A stretch of DNA of 64,000 nt from Isoetes taiwanensis (GCA_021234155.1 JAJEKV010000011.1:24285764-24349763); one strand, 5' to 3'; shown: positions 21,727 to 32,039, counted from the stretch's first letter. Notes: generated from the sequence alone by a model not told the origin. Made by a program: numbers and translations.

Positions 21727-24700
21727 TCCTGTCTCTTTTCCTTGGGCATGGCCTGCAGAAAGGATCGCACTGCTTTGGAGTAGTTTGACCCTTCCTGTTT
21801 GTCTTTGAAGGACACCTGCTTCTTCTCCTGCTGTTTCCCTTGATTGCCACTATATGGGGCTCTAGCTGGTCCTGGGCTGGCTGTCCTCGGGCTAAAAAGC
21901 ACTTTCTTTGCCTTGCCTTTATCTTGGTAATCTTGTTGCCTCGCCCGCTATTACGAGGTCCTGTCCCTTGCAAGCTTATTGCCTTGGACTCAGCTTAGAT
22001 CTTGTTCTAGGGTTTATTGCCCTTACAAACTTGCGGATCTCCTCATTCGGACCTTCAATGTAGCTTTCCCTTTGCATGCTTCTCCGACTTTGGCACATCT
22101 GACCTTAGCCTCATAAATTCCTCGTGTATTTAAATCTTGACTTGTTGCCTTCTTTGCAACTGTAGTAGAGCTTTTGCATCATCTTGGACTTGTGCTCTCT
22201 TGGAGCGTAATGGGCTTGAAGGCTTTAGCAAACTTCTTGAACACGCAAGCATCCTGCTTAAGCCATGAGCCTTGGCATAGCCCTTCCACCAAATGCGTCT
22301 TTGCTCCCGGGTTATTTGTTGCCACCCTGCCTTTATCCTTATCCTTCATACTATAGGCATTGCCGTATTCGCTCATCTCGTCAAGTCAAGCCTCTGCCTC
22401 CATGCGACGCTGTTGTTCGCACGAGAATTGCTCGAGCTTCTGGCCTTCAAACATTTCCCAATGCGAGTCTACTTTCTTACGGTAGTCGAGGTTCTTGTGT
22501 CCCTTTATTCGTCCCTCGGGTGGTTCCTCGCCTTTAAATGCGCTTTCGGACTTGATTACGCTCTTCTTCTTCCCCGGAGTCGGGTGCGAATCGAGCTTAG
22601 TCGGAGGAGTCGAGTGGGGACCTTCCTCTCTTGCTCCTCTTCTTGTCTCTTCTGATTTCTCGGTGATGCTTGCGGCGGTTGGCGTTACCCACCGAACTGC
22701 TCACAGCATGCGGCTAGCAAGGCCTTTATCTGTTCGAGGTCCAGTCCTCATTTGCGATATTTCTTCTTACGGGGTCATTTGTCCAAATTCTTCAAAGCGG
22801 GTTCCTTGCGGGCGTGGCTGGGCGGGCTCTGTTCCCTGTAAGTTCCAGCGGTTGTCGTTCTCTGCGCTTAGGCCTCTATTTGCATACACAAGTGGTTCAT
22901 ATCTACATGGTTAGTTTTCCTTGCTTTCTTGCATTATTTATGTTTGTTGGCATGGTTGAGGGGACACAAAATATATCAACAAAACATTTATAGTGCAAGA
23001 GAATGTTATATTTATATTTTATATTACACTAATACAAGAACTTGCAACTCTTGCTAATCATTTACGTTGATGTCGGTAAGATGGATTATCCTCGGGAACT
23101 TTTTTCACTTGGCAATTCCCCTTTGAGTGGCCCAAGTTCCTAAGGACATTGGCTGGAGATCCACCTTGTAATGCCCTTGCCAAATCTTCTATTAGCGTGG
23201 GAGGTATAGGCTGCTGTCAGCGGCGGTCTTGCTGCCGCTGTGGGTATGGCGAAGTCGAAGGCGTCGAGTGCTACGCTCTTTTCACCCGGGATTGCATACC
23301 GGTGTTAAGGGGGTAGCCCGTGCATGCGGCCGAATCGAGTGCAATCAGCGGCGATACTCCTTCCTGCGCCACGGGGGTGAATTTGCGGTGGATAACGCTA
23401 TTCTTCCATCCATCGGCAATGGCGGTAATAAGCGTAATGACAATGTCGTTGCGAGGCGGATCCTCGGCCCTTTCGGTATCCAGCTCGTATGCTTCCGAAA
23501 TCATCAACCTCCCGCGTGGTGAGCTCTACGTAGTCTCTATTTATTCTTTGAAGCCCTCGAGGTGGTCGCTGTCTATCGGGGAGGTCTTTGCGGACGAGCT
23601 TGCCCGTTAGGATGTTTGAGGTCGCATAAGCGGATCCCCATCGTTCTGGAGAGCAAGGAACTCTTCCTCCGTCGGTAGCTTGTTCTCGCCCTTATGCGCC
23701 TCCATGATGCGCGATGATGTTCTTTGTAGGCTTGGATGGCCGGAGGTAAACTCTCCCGTGTAAGTGTCGGCTTCCCTTACTTGGAGGGAAGTCGGACTCT
23801 CCTCGGACGATGAAGTCGTCAAGTCCGTTCAACCGGGTTAGTGCGGCAACTCTTGGTCGGTACTCCCTTTCCACGCACTCCGGGAGGTTTTGAATGTCGC
23901 TTGGGGTAAAACTCCTCACCTTCGGCGATAATGGGAGCTAGGCTTGTGATGCCTAACTTGGGGTGGTAGCGACTCACGAGAGTCGCCCGGCTTCTTTCGA
24001 AGTCTTGCCACTCTGCTTTCGCTTGTCGCCCGCTCCTCTGGCTGGGTCGAGCTTCGACATCGTCTTCCTCCTCCTCGATTCTGTTCATCAGTCTTCTTCC
24101 TTCCCTTCTGCTCCTGTTCATCTTGTGTGAGGAGCGTTGTTCTTTACTTTCACGGCTAATGGATCCCGTCCATGGGGGAATGGAGGTTTCCCCACGATGT
24201 TCACCGTACGGTGGGTGAGAAAAGATTGCCGAGGCGGTGTTGAAAGAAGTACTTGGTCTGTTGTGATTAGGACCATTGGCTCGGGTGTGCGGTGCGCTTT
24301 GTTTGTGAGGTATTTGGCGATGTTGGGACATCGTCTAATCTTTACCTGCGAGGGGCTGTCTAGGAACAAAATATCCTACACAAGGGGAGTTGCACTGGCT
24401 GGTTCTACCCTAGCTTGGAACTTCAGTCAAGACTCTACTATAAGGCTGGGGTGGCGTGCAAGGTTGCTTGGGCGTCTACCTCCTTCTGAAGATCTGGAAG
24501 ATTTGGTCGGCGTCGGCCTCGGACCCGGCATTGTGGCTGTACCATCTGGAAATCGAAGTTGCCATTGATTAATTGCGGAAGAGGGTAACAAAGCGGTTTT
24601 GCAAAGCGCCTCGGGGGAGTTGGGAAATCGGCTAGAAAGGCGGGGAGCAGATTTGTAGGGTGCTATCGAGAAGTGGCCGGGTCTATTTATAGAAAAGGGG

Positions 24701-24770
24701 GAAACCCTAATTTTTGGATGACTTGAAAATTTCCTAGGATTGGGTAATTCTAACTTATCTGAGGTCAAAA
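21727..24770 (-). pseudogene. Gypsy gag region, frameshifted
   Basis: Coding-like stretches run from about 24.77 kb: NRIEEEEDDVEARPSQRSGR and WQDFERSRATLVSRYHPKL (24.0-24.1 kb), NDIVITLITAIADGWKNSVI (23.4 kb), YGNAYSMKDKDKGRVATNN (22.35 kb), and a basic tail with ECIEKQLCFQCFQ just before protease. The last is a degenerate zinc knuckle keeping only the first C-x2-C. Position between the 5' region and the protease identifies it as gag; sequence similarity alone would not. At least five frame breaks are present. Confidence 0.65.
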
Positions 24771-24880
24771 TAGGAGTTTGAGGACTATAGGAGATGCTTG
24801 AGCAAGGCTAGGTTACCTAAAAGATGCTATGCAGTAGTTTGAAGGTGACTTTGACAAGTCCTGGTGAAGAATTGGTAAGA

Positions 24881-24945
24881 GGTCTCACAGCTTGCGCCTC
24901 GCTTCAAAACTAACTTTTTGTTTTGCGACGGTAGCGGTGTGAGAC
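24881..24945. repeat. Hairpin repeat copy 1 (GGTCTCACAGCTTGCGCCT...)
   Basis: GGTCTCACAGCTTGCGCCTC pairs imperfectly with GCGACGGTAGCGGTGTGAGAC. The loop includes AACTAACTTTTTGTTTTGCG. The right arm has lost bases against copies 3 and 4. Confidence 0.8.
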
Positions 24946-25076
24946 ATCAGTCCCATTTTAATCAAAGATGTCCAACTTGGGTAAACTAATGGTGTAAGGG
25001 TGATGGGTTCATCAAATTAGGCAGAATCGACCCCTTATTTGGTCAATTTGGAGCTGTTTTGGTCAAGCTTGGGCGA

Positions 25077-25142
25077 GGTCTCACAGCTTGCGCCTCGCTT
25101 CAATCCTAACTTTTTGTTTTGCGACGAGGCGCGGTGTGAGAC
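25077..25142. repeat. Hairpin repeat copy 2
   Basis: Same left arm as copy 1; the right arm reads GCGACGAGGCGCGGTGTGAGAC. It lies 196 bases from copy 1. Confidence 0.8.
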
Positions 25143-26778
25143 ATCATGTCTCTCGGCTCCCCAAATGTCCTATTCCACTGAAATAAAAGCTAAAACTTAT
25201 TAATTTGCTCTAATTACCCAAGTTTATGTTTATCAAGGTACACAAAATTGCTCTATATTACAAAATTTTTAATTATTTACAACAAAAAGTTTCTAGGCGT
25301 TTCTCCTTAATGCGGGTGCATAAGACTCATGTCTTGTCGCATTAAGGTTACTCGCTGGCGTGGATAGTCGGTTTGTTGAATCTTCAAAATGTTGTACTAT
25401 CTTTGCCTCGGCCCGCCTCTTGCATTGCCAGTGACGCCCTCGTCAAGTGACTCTAAAGTTTGTTCACGTAGGCTGCATCACTTCACGCACCAGCAGAAGC
25501 GAAGGGGCGCGGGGATTAGGAGACCGTAGGCTGCTTATTTGGAAGTGTCTAATCTCCTTAGCGCTCTTCTCTCCACCTCCTTTCTATCAGCTTTCTTCTT
25601 TGGTGGTGGCTTGGGAACCTTGGGGCCGGTGGTGGCGGCTTTAAGGTTTTCTTTGCCGTTGGTCGCCCTCCCTCGATGACCCTAACCCTGTTTTCTTCAT
25701 AATATTGGTTATAGGCCTCCCATTTCTTCATGTAGGCCTCGTGCTCCCTCATCTTCCTCTCGTAGATCTTCACCACAACATCGGTGGCGTAGGCTTCGGG
25801 CAGGTCTTGGTTGCTTCTTTCTATCCCATGCGGGGAATTTTCGGGGGTTACGCACTTGGTCTATTTGGGGTTGCTTTCAGTCTTTGTTGCTTTCAGTCTT
25901 TGCAGGCTTTTCAGTCTTTACTGTTCATCGCTTTGGGTGCTTGAAGAGCTCCCACCCGGACATGGGGGGTGAAGTCCTCCTCGGGGAAGAGTCGTCGGAG
26001 GGGTTTGGGGGTTCGTCGGGTTGCCGCTCCTTGATGATAATATTTGGGTTCGGCCTCTTCCTTCCTTGGCGGATCCTTCGTTCTCCTTATGCCGACCCAC
26101 GAACTTCCCTTTCTTTTTCTTCTTTTCTTCTGCTGCCTTTTGTTCCTCTTCCTTCCTTTTCCTCTTTTTTGTCTTCCCTTTTCTTACGCGGTATTTCGTG
26201 CTTTTGATGAACCTTCTACAAGGTGCTGCTACCTCCGTGGCTCCGGACTGTCATCTTTGCTCATCTGCTTTCGAGGATCTCGTGGAGTGCGTCAGAATAG
26301 TGCGCTTGTTCTGCTGCCGGATCTCCGCTCTATTTCTTCATACACCTCCCTCGTCAAATCGTCCATGGGTTTGGTGATGTGGCCGTCCTCCTCCACTTTG
26401 GTTGAAGACATCAATCAGTCGGAGGTGTCTTGCTCTTCGTCGTCCGCGACGACCCCCTCTTGCGAGCCTCTCCACGAAGCATCTTACGGAATGATCTACG
26501 CCTCGATTGGCATTGGTGGTTTCGCTTTGGGCGGCAGCTTCCTTCTTGATCTGTTTGGTTCGGGCCATGCTTTACGGATCGTCAATCGGATAAAAGCGCC
26601 GAAAGATCGCCTAAGTTGGGAAGAGCGGATTTCTAGGGCTTGGACGAAAAAATGAGGGGGTTCTACATCTATTTATAGCTTGGGGAATTTTAGGTCAAAA
26701 CTCAAGTTGCTCTGTTTAACATGCTAAGGCACCAATTTATCTAAAACTTATACTTATTTCAGACTTTTTCTACCCATT

Positions 26779-26846
26779 GGTCTCACAGCTTGCGCCTCGT
26801 TCCAATACTAATGTTTAGTTTTGCGACCAGGCGCGAGCTGTGAGAT
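26779..26846. repeat. Hairpin repeat copy 3
   Basis: GGTCTCACAGCTTGCGCCTC with the right arm GACCAGGCGCGAGCTGTGAGA forms a stem of about 19 bp with one mismatch. Confidence 0.85.
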
Positions 26847-26969
26847 CTCATACATTTCTAGGATTTTTAGGTAATTAAAACATGCTATTCTAACTAATTC
26901 CTACCTTAGAATTAGCCTTACCACATTATTTTTCTCAGATTCATCATGTTTTGGTGTTCTTGGCTCAAT

Positions 26970-27036
26970 GTCTCATAGCTTGCGCCTCGCTTCAAAACAA
27001 AAAGTTAGTTTTGCGACCAGGCGCGAGCTGTGAGAC
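26970..27036. repeat. Hairpin repeat copy 4
   Basis: GTCTCATAGCTTGCGCCTCG with the right arm GACCAGGCGCGAGCTGTGAGAC; 191 bases from copy 3, matching the spacing of copies 1 and 2. Confidence 0.85.
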
Positions 27037-27229
27037 CACCTTACTTGGAAAATTTTGGCTTATTCTTTTTAATCTTGTTAAATTCCAATTCACTTAATTG
27101 TTACTAGCTTAGCATAACTACAAAGGTGAGAAAAAAAATTTTCCCACTTTTCGAGGCTTGAGGACCCTATCGGGGTTAGTACTCTTTGGGAACATGGTCG
27201 ATTGCTTTGCTCTTGGTCTCCAAGAACAT

Positions 27230-27241
27230 TGCTCGATACCA
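27230..27241 (-). promoter_or_regulatory. Primer-binding site, initiator tRNA-Met type
   Basis: On the minus strand TGGTATCGAGCA lies 3 bases inside the 5' LTR. The plant tRNA-iMet complement is TGGTATCAGAGC, so this is the usual site with one A missing (CAG read as CG). The loss may be a mutation or a consensus error of the kind seen elsewhere in the element. Confidence 0.8.
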
Positions 27242-27244
27242 GCA

Positions 27245-28468
27245 TGGCGTCCCCTACATCGTATCGATGCACTCCGCAGTATACAACCGGGAGTTCATCC
27301 CCGTACCCGCCGTTGCCAATCGGGGCCCTCCACCGCGACTTTACGCAGCCGTAGCGGGTTTCGAGTGGGAAGAGTGGAAGGGTCATTACACCGTCTCCCT
27401 CGGGGGCCTACCTAGGCTGCGGAGGCGTAAACATACATGTCGTAGCATATACATCAACATCATATGACCATCGCGAGAGGATGGTCCTCCACATATCTGC
27501 ATAGGCGAAGATCGGCACATCACATAGGAATCCTACCCAAGGCTCGAACCACGGGGATGGTGACAAGCTTGGGTCTCGAGTTCATTGCGGCATGGAATTC
27601 ATGGCAATGGATTTGGCTGGCATAAGAACATGGCCTAGGGTTGTCCACTCCATCCGTCCCTCCTGTGCACACTTTGCGAGTAGTTTGAAAAGTGTTGGGA
27701 CTGGCCAGAGCCGCCGGATGCATAGCCGAGGGGCTATATCTGGGTTGCATCTCCCGGTTCAGATGGGGCAGGTAGGGATCTCCCCTCCGAGATCTACAAT
27801 CTGACTCAAGGTGACTAGAGGGCCCTTGCCCGTATTCGACTTGAACTCAATGGAAGGTCATATTCACCACCTCACGAGTGTCGAGCCCATGCCTTGCCCA
27901 CACGCGATTGGCAAGCCATTAGACCTAGTCCGCAGTGACTCTGGCAGTACTAACACACCATAGGGGTCGTTCAAGAGTCAGAACATGAACCTCCTTATAA
28001 GCCGGTCGGCCCCTTCACCCACAACCGGTGTGGCTCTTGTGCCGCAACTTCAAGTGTGCTAGAGAGGCTACTCTAGAGCATCAACTACAAGGCTTTAGGT
28101 CTCTACCCCCCCTTCCCAATACAAGGAGTTCACAGAGATACATCATCCAAATACATCACAGAAGAACTAAAGAACTAGATCTAATCATAGAGTTAGGTTC
28201 TTTAGTTAGTGTCCGAGATCTAAGATCTAGATAGCTACTTGCCTTTAATGGCTAGGTGGCAAAATATGCCAACATGGAAAGGTGTGCCCTCATTAATGTG
28301 CACATGTGCACATTAATAATATATGAACACTCCTAGCAAGTTGCCCCCTAGGGCTACTTACCTGGCTATCCGTTGGCGTACACGTCGGTCGGAGTGGCGT
28401 GTATGCGTTTGCAAAAGCGACAAAGATACGCCCCGGGACCGTATCTTTTGTCTTTGGAAACGATCACA
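27245..28468 (-). repeat. 5' LTR of the minus-strand gypsy element, internally deleted
   Basis: It is collinear with 15,672-17,241 but lacks about 331 bp (equivalent to 16,685-17,015). The break lies at GATAGCTACT|TGCCTTT, with ACT microhomology. The outer end TGTGATCGTTTCC abuts the duplicated ATATT at 28,469. Several CAG positions of the 3' LTR read CGG or CG here. The deletion removes an internal, not terminal, part of the LTR. Confidence 0.88.
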
Positions 28469-28473
28469 ATATT

Positions 28474-29556
28474 GGTTTAGATCGATTTGAGTATCTTCAA
28501 GGAGTTTTTCTGCTTGAGTCTTTCTTTGGTAGAGATGGTTGTGCTCAGACATCTCTATTTGCTTATCTGCTTCAATCTCATTTGTACTGTCATGTTCTGA
28601 ACTGTCATCATCAGAATCTGAACTAGTCATGTCATCAATCTGTTTTTGCATTTGCTTGATTTTTGCTTGATCTTTTGTATCTATTTCTGCCTTGTAAGGA
28701 TCCTGTTTTTTTCATTCTGTCTTTATAGAGTGTATCCTCAATAAATACAACATCTCTGCTAACAAGTATTTGCTTATTGTGAAGATTATATAACCTGTAT
28801 CCCTTTGCTTCTTCATCATAGCCTACTAGGTAGCCAACTTTTGCTTTATTGTCCAATTTTTTCCTTAACTCATGAGGTACATGGACATAAGCCAAACATC
28901 CATATGCTTTGAACATATCATAATTAATCATTTTGTTAGTTTTAAACTAGAGGTTCTCAGGAACATTACCTTTTAATGCTGCTGTTGGAAGTTTGTTTTG
29001 GACAAGTGTGGCAGTCTTCAAAGCCTCTTCCCAGAGATGCATCCATGAGTGTTCTATTTTTTCTTTCAGCTACCCATTCTGTTAGGGGCTAAACCTGCAA
29101 GTTAACTGCCTTCTTATTCCATTAGCAATACAAAAAAGCTTGAACTTTGTAGACAAATATTCTCCTCCTCAATCAGACCTTATACATTTTAGTTTGTTGC
29201 TAGTTTCTCTTTCCACTTCAGCTACATATTGTTTGAATGCTTGTGATTTTCTCTCAAGACAATAGATTTTGCACTTTCGAGAATAATCATCTATAAATGT
29301 GATAAAGTACCTCTTATTTATTCTGCTTCTGATGTTTAAGGAACCACAAAGGTCAGAATGCACAAGTTCAAGGACTTGTTTTGCTCGATTTCCTGATTTT
29401 TTGAAGGGCAGCCTATTTATCTTCCCAAGTATACATCCTTCACAAATAATCCCATCTGTTTTAATATCTTTGCATGATATCCATCCCTTTTCAGCCAAAA
29501 ACTTTATATTATTGCAATGCCAATCTATTATGCCATAATTCTGTTTCAGACTTTGT
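28474..29556 (-). pseudogene. Ty1/copia integrase and linker to RT
   Basis: GWISCKDIKTDGIICEGCIL carries the C-x2-C of the pre-integrase zinc box. Then come LELVHSDLCGSLNI and FITFIDDYSRKCKIYCLERK, the first two catalytic acidic positions of the copia rve core. After a break near 29,168 come VQNKLPTAALKGNVPENL, MFKAYGCLAYVHVPHELRKK and KVGYLVGYDEEAKGYRLYN, the integrase C-terminal motifs. An acidic linker (TSSDSDDDSSEHDSTNEIE) runs to the gypsy insertion at 28,473. Several stops are present. Confidence 0.88.
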
Positions 29557-30167
29557 TATACAATTAATGCTGTTTCAAATTGAAAAAGATTTCCAAATCT
29601 CTTTGCATAAAACTTCAATTCATTATCAAGGAAAATACTACAACCTTTAGAATCAAAATGAATTTTGTATCCCAGATCAACCAGTTGACTAATTGAAATC
29701 AAATTCTTAATCAGAGTAGGAACACATAAGACATTTTCTATGTCCACTATGTTGCCATTTAAATCTATTAGCTGCAACAATCCAGAGCCTTCTGCAAATT
29801 GAACTTCATCATTCCCAACTTGGATTTTATTTCTTCGAGTAGCATCAATATCCTTGAGTAGATCAGTAGTATGTACTACTGATCTCTCAGCTCCCCTATC
29901 AACTACAACAACATCAGATTTATTAGCTTCAATCAATAATTTATTTACCTCATTTTCATCTTGTGCTTCTTCGTTTGCATTTCTTCTGCTGCTCTCGTGA
30001 TGTGTATTCCTGCAGTTTTACTTCCCTCTTTTCTTGCAGACCCTCTTCCTCCTCTTGGATTTCTTTCCTTTCCTCTCCCTTGATTACAATCTTTGGGAGT
30101 TGAACATTTAGCTGCTACATGTCCTTTTCCCCCACAATTAAAGCAGTTGAATCTACTTATTTAAAAA
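29557..30167 (-). pseudogene. Ty1/copia gag zinc knuckle and protease
   Basis: CFNCGGKGHVAAKC (30,104-30,145) is a perfect C-x2-C-x4-H-x4-C nucleocapsid knuckle, followed by an arginine/glycine-rich stretch. The protease frame (29,556-29,936) has VVVDRGAERSVVHTTDLL where copia proteases carry D-S-G-A, so the serine is replaced by arginine. It continues IENVLCVPTLIKNLISISQL and GYKIHFDSKGCSIF, typical of the family. Homology ends at about 30,167; the rest of gag and the 5' LTR are absent. Confidence 0.85.
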
Positions 30168-31414
30168 GTTTTTCGGGTGTGTTGCTGATGCCGGTGTGCC
30201 CTTTTCAGGGCGTGACTTTTGGAACCCAAAAAGTCATTTTTCGACAAAAACCAAATTTTTCGGTATTCTTATCTTCCCCCTTTTAATAAAGCAAAACGTC
30301 TGTGTGCCAATACCAAAATGCCTTTCCCCTTTCAAAATAATCATAGGAATATTTGAACAGATTTGGAACGGATGAGCAGCTACAATTTAGGGCGGTGATT
30401 TGCTTTGATGATGGGCTGATGTGTTCAATGCAAACCGCCTTCTTCCTTAGGGTTTCTTTTTTTCTTTATCAAGGTGTTTGCATTCGGCTAGAGGAATCGT
30501 TGGAGTTACCAGGGCGTGCTTGGAGTTTGGAGATGCAGCTTGGAGCTTGGCGCAGGTGTCCATTTCTATTTGCTGGTGCAGGTAGCATTCATCTCTTGCA
30601 CTTTTTCATCTGTTTTTCATCTCACAGTTCATCTCTTGCATTTTTTCAGGTTCAGATCTGAGCATTTGTTTGATCCAATCAAACATTTATTTGAAGCTGA
30701 GCATTTGTTGCTGCCATAGCCTGAACCCGATTCTTCTTTGTGAGAAGGTAAATTTCTACAATTTAGGGGTTCTTTATCTTCTTTCTGCTGGACCTCTTCT
30801 GTAAAGATTCATCTGAATCCATCCACCATATCAGAGGCAGAGGCATCTTCACCCAATACCCTGCCATTATCTCATCTCCATGGCTCATTCATGCATCCTG
30901 ATTTCTAAAAACCTCATGCTCACCGAAGAAATTTGAGCCATCAATTGCCCTGATTTTTATTCTACCGCTGGTTTGCAGCTGGCTTGACATCCCCTCCGAG
31001 TCTGTTATGCATATGGCAGCTATTCCCCTCTCATATGGCAGCAACTCCGAGAATGGTTTGTCTTAGTCACATCTATGTGGCTTCAACGGTTCGTCGGAGT
31101 TGGTTATGTATAAGGCAGGCAGCTATTCCCCTCTCATAAAATCCAAGCTTCAGTTAAACTAGAGGCAGATGAATACTCTTGGAGTGGCTAAAGATCTGGG
31201 TGATAGTGTTGAATTGCTTGCTAGTTTTCTTTCGAGTTATTGGCCTCCTGCAGCTTTGATATTCACTGGAGCGATGCAAAATCTTATCCATAAGCGATGC
31301 TGTTCTCATATATGGAGGTTACTGGAGAGCACTTCCAGTAACAGCATAATGAAATGAAGTTCCAAACTGCTCTTTACAATGAAATTGTAGACATCTCTTT
31401 TTAATGCTCATCTT
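30168..31414. other. Unique-looking DNA, no gene recognised
   Basis: The copia homology stops abruptly at about 30,167 next to TTTAAAAAGTTTTTCGGGTG. There is a short inverted pair GGTGTGCCCTTTT/AGGGCGTG at about 30,199-30,225, and pyrimidine-rich stretches with CATCTCTTGCA repeated at 30,589 and 30,631. Open frames are short and show no family features. Confidence 0.4.
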
Positions 31415-31879
31415 TTACACTACTGAAACAGGGGACATTCGAGATGTAGGGTCAGATGAAGATGTTTGCATATCTGCACCTGGTCGGCATCCTTCTAACA
31501 TGAATACTACTTCTGTCATATTAGGCCTATCCTGAGGATCTTGTGCATTGCATAGAAGTGCAACTTTAACAGCTAAGAGGAACTCTTCCCATTTTGATGA
31601 CTCTTGATCAAACAGCTCAAGTAGACTAGGATCAAATAACTCTGAAATTTCTCGGTTCTGAAGCTGGCGCTTCACCCATTTTACTATATCCTCATCCTGA
31701 CTAAATGTGGCGGGTCGCCTGCTTGTAAGTAACTCTAGCAAAAGAATTCCAAAGCTGTATACATCTGATTCTTTAGTTACTAGGCCAGTGGCAATCGCTT
31801 TTGGGGATACATATCCAACTGGAGTAACGGACGTTGATGGCTCAGCAGGTCTATATATTTGTCCTACTTCAATTTTGCC
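31415..31879 (-). pseudogene. LRR receptor-like kinase C-terminal exon remnant (At4g36180/MUSTACHES-like)
   Basis: The open frame ends at a stop at 31,415 and reads from GKIEVGQIYRPAEP through GYVSPKAIATG, TKESDVYSFGILLLELLTSRRP, DEDIVKWVKRQL, WEEFLLAVKVALLC and DPQDRPNMTEVVFMLEGCRPG. This spans kinase subdomains VIII to XI: the DVYSFG aspartate and the RPNM arginine are present. The normal APE is SPK, so the conserved glutamate is lost. A splice acceptor (GAACAG|GGC, minus strand) fits at about 31,880. From family knowledge, the DEDIVKWVKRQLQ and FMLEGCR...DPTS tail is characteristic of the At4g36180/At1g75640 LRR kinases. The ATP-binding lobe, HRD loop and DFG are not present nearby, so it is a fragment. 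Confidence 0.75.
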
Positions 31880-31916
31880 CTGTTCATCCCACCACAAAAT
31901 TAAGAGAAATAAAGTT

Positions 31917-32039
31917 ATTGACAATCTAAGTTTTTGCATATAAAGTTGGCCAAATTTTGTATAAAAAGAGCACACACATTGACAATCTAAGTTTTTGCAT
32001 ATAAAGTTGACCAAATTTTATACAAAGAGAGCATACACA
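31917..32039. repeat. Two-copy tandem duplication of about 63 bp
   Basis: TTGACAATCTAAGTTTTTGC begins both copies (about 31,917 and 31,979). Each continues ATATAAAGTTGRCCAAATTTTRTA and ends AGAGCAYACACA. It lies in the presumed intron upstream of the kinase exon. Confidence 0.85.

Larger units (their letters stand above)
24771..27229 (-). other. Leader region of the gypsy element with an extra lysine/proline-rich ORF remnant
   Basis: This 2.4-kb stretch between primer site and gag is longer than a normal leader. It holds four hairpin repeats in two pairs, and between the pairs a broken minus-strand ORF. That ORF starts MARTKQIKKEAAAQSETTNA near 26,568 and continues with the basic, charged YERKMREHEAYMKKWEAYNQ and KKTLKPPPPAPRFPSH near 25.6-25.77 kb. 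I assign no function; it may be an additional or captured ORF. The plus-strand relative lacks this part, so no comparison is possible in the window. Confidence 0.4.
15672..28468 (-). mobile_element. Complete Ty3/gypsy chromovirus, minus strand, inserted in the copia element
   Basis: Both LTRs are present: 3' at 15,672-17,241 and 5' at about 27,245-28,468. The perfect 5-bp duplication ATATT flanks them (15,667-15,671 and 28,469-28,473). The primer-binding site lies 3 bases inside the 5' LTR and a purine tract abuts the 3' LTR. Order from right to left is gag region, protease, reverse transcriptase, RNase H, integrase and a C-terminal chromodomain, which places it in the chromovirus branch. Total length is 12.8 kb, long for the group because of about 2.3 kb of extra sequence before gag. 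All ORFs are frameshifted in this sequence. It is related to the plus-strand element at 33.1-40.0 kb. Confidence 0.92.
1781..30167 (-). mobile_element. Ty1/copia retrotransposon, minus strand, split by four insertions
   Basis: Pieces of one copia polyprotein lie on the minus strand in correct 5' to 3' order from right to left. These are the CCHC knuckle and protease (about 30.15-29.56 kb), integrase (29.5-28.63 kb), first half of reverse transcriptase (15.56-15.02 kb), second half plus most of RNase H (3.37-2.63 kb), and the RNase H tail (1.89-1.78 kb). The gaps are filled by other elements whose ends carry target-site duplications, and across two gaps the frame rejoins exactly. Neither LTR is visible: the 3' end is hidden by the Helitron at 1,780, and the gag start is lost near 30,167. 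The element is the oldest layer of the stack and is inactive. Confidence 0.85.

Noticed and set aside
26500-26568. ORF starting MARTKQ, like the histone H3 tail
   Set aside because: Only the first six residues agree; KKEAAAQS and the rest do not follow H3. Treated as chance in a gypsy leader ORF.
27090-28040. Several short frames in the LTRs, repeated at 15.5-16.5 kb and 39.3-39.7 kb
   Set aside because: They fall inside LTR sequence and are not conserved as proteins among the three LTR copies.
30168-30260. Possible terminal repeat beginning TTTAAAAAGTTTTTCGGG where the copia gag ends
   Set aside because: No inverted partner or target duplication was found in the window, so no element is called.
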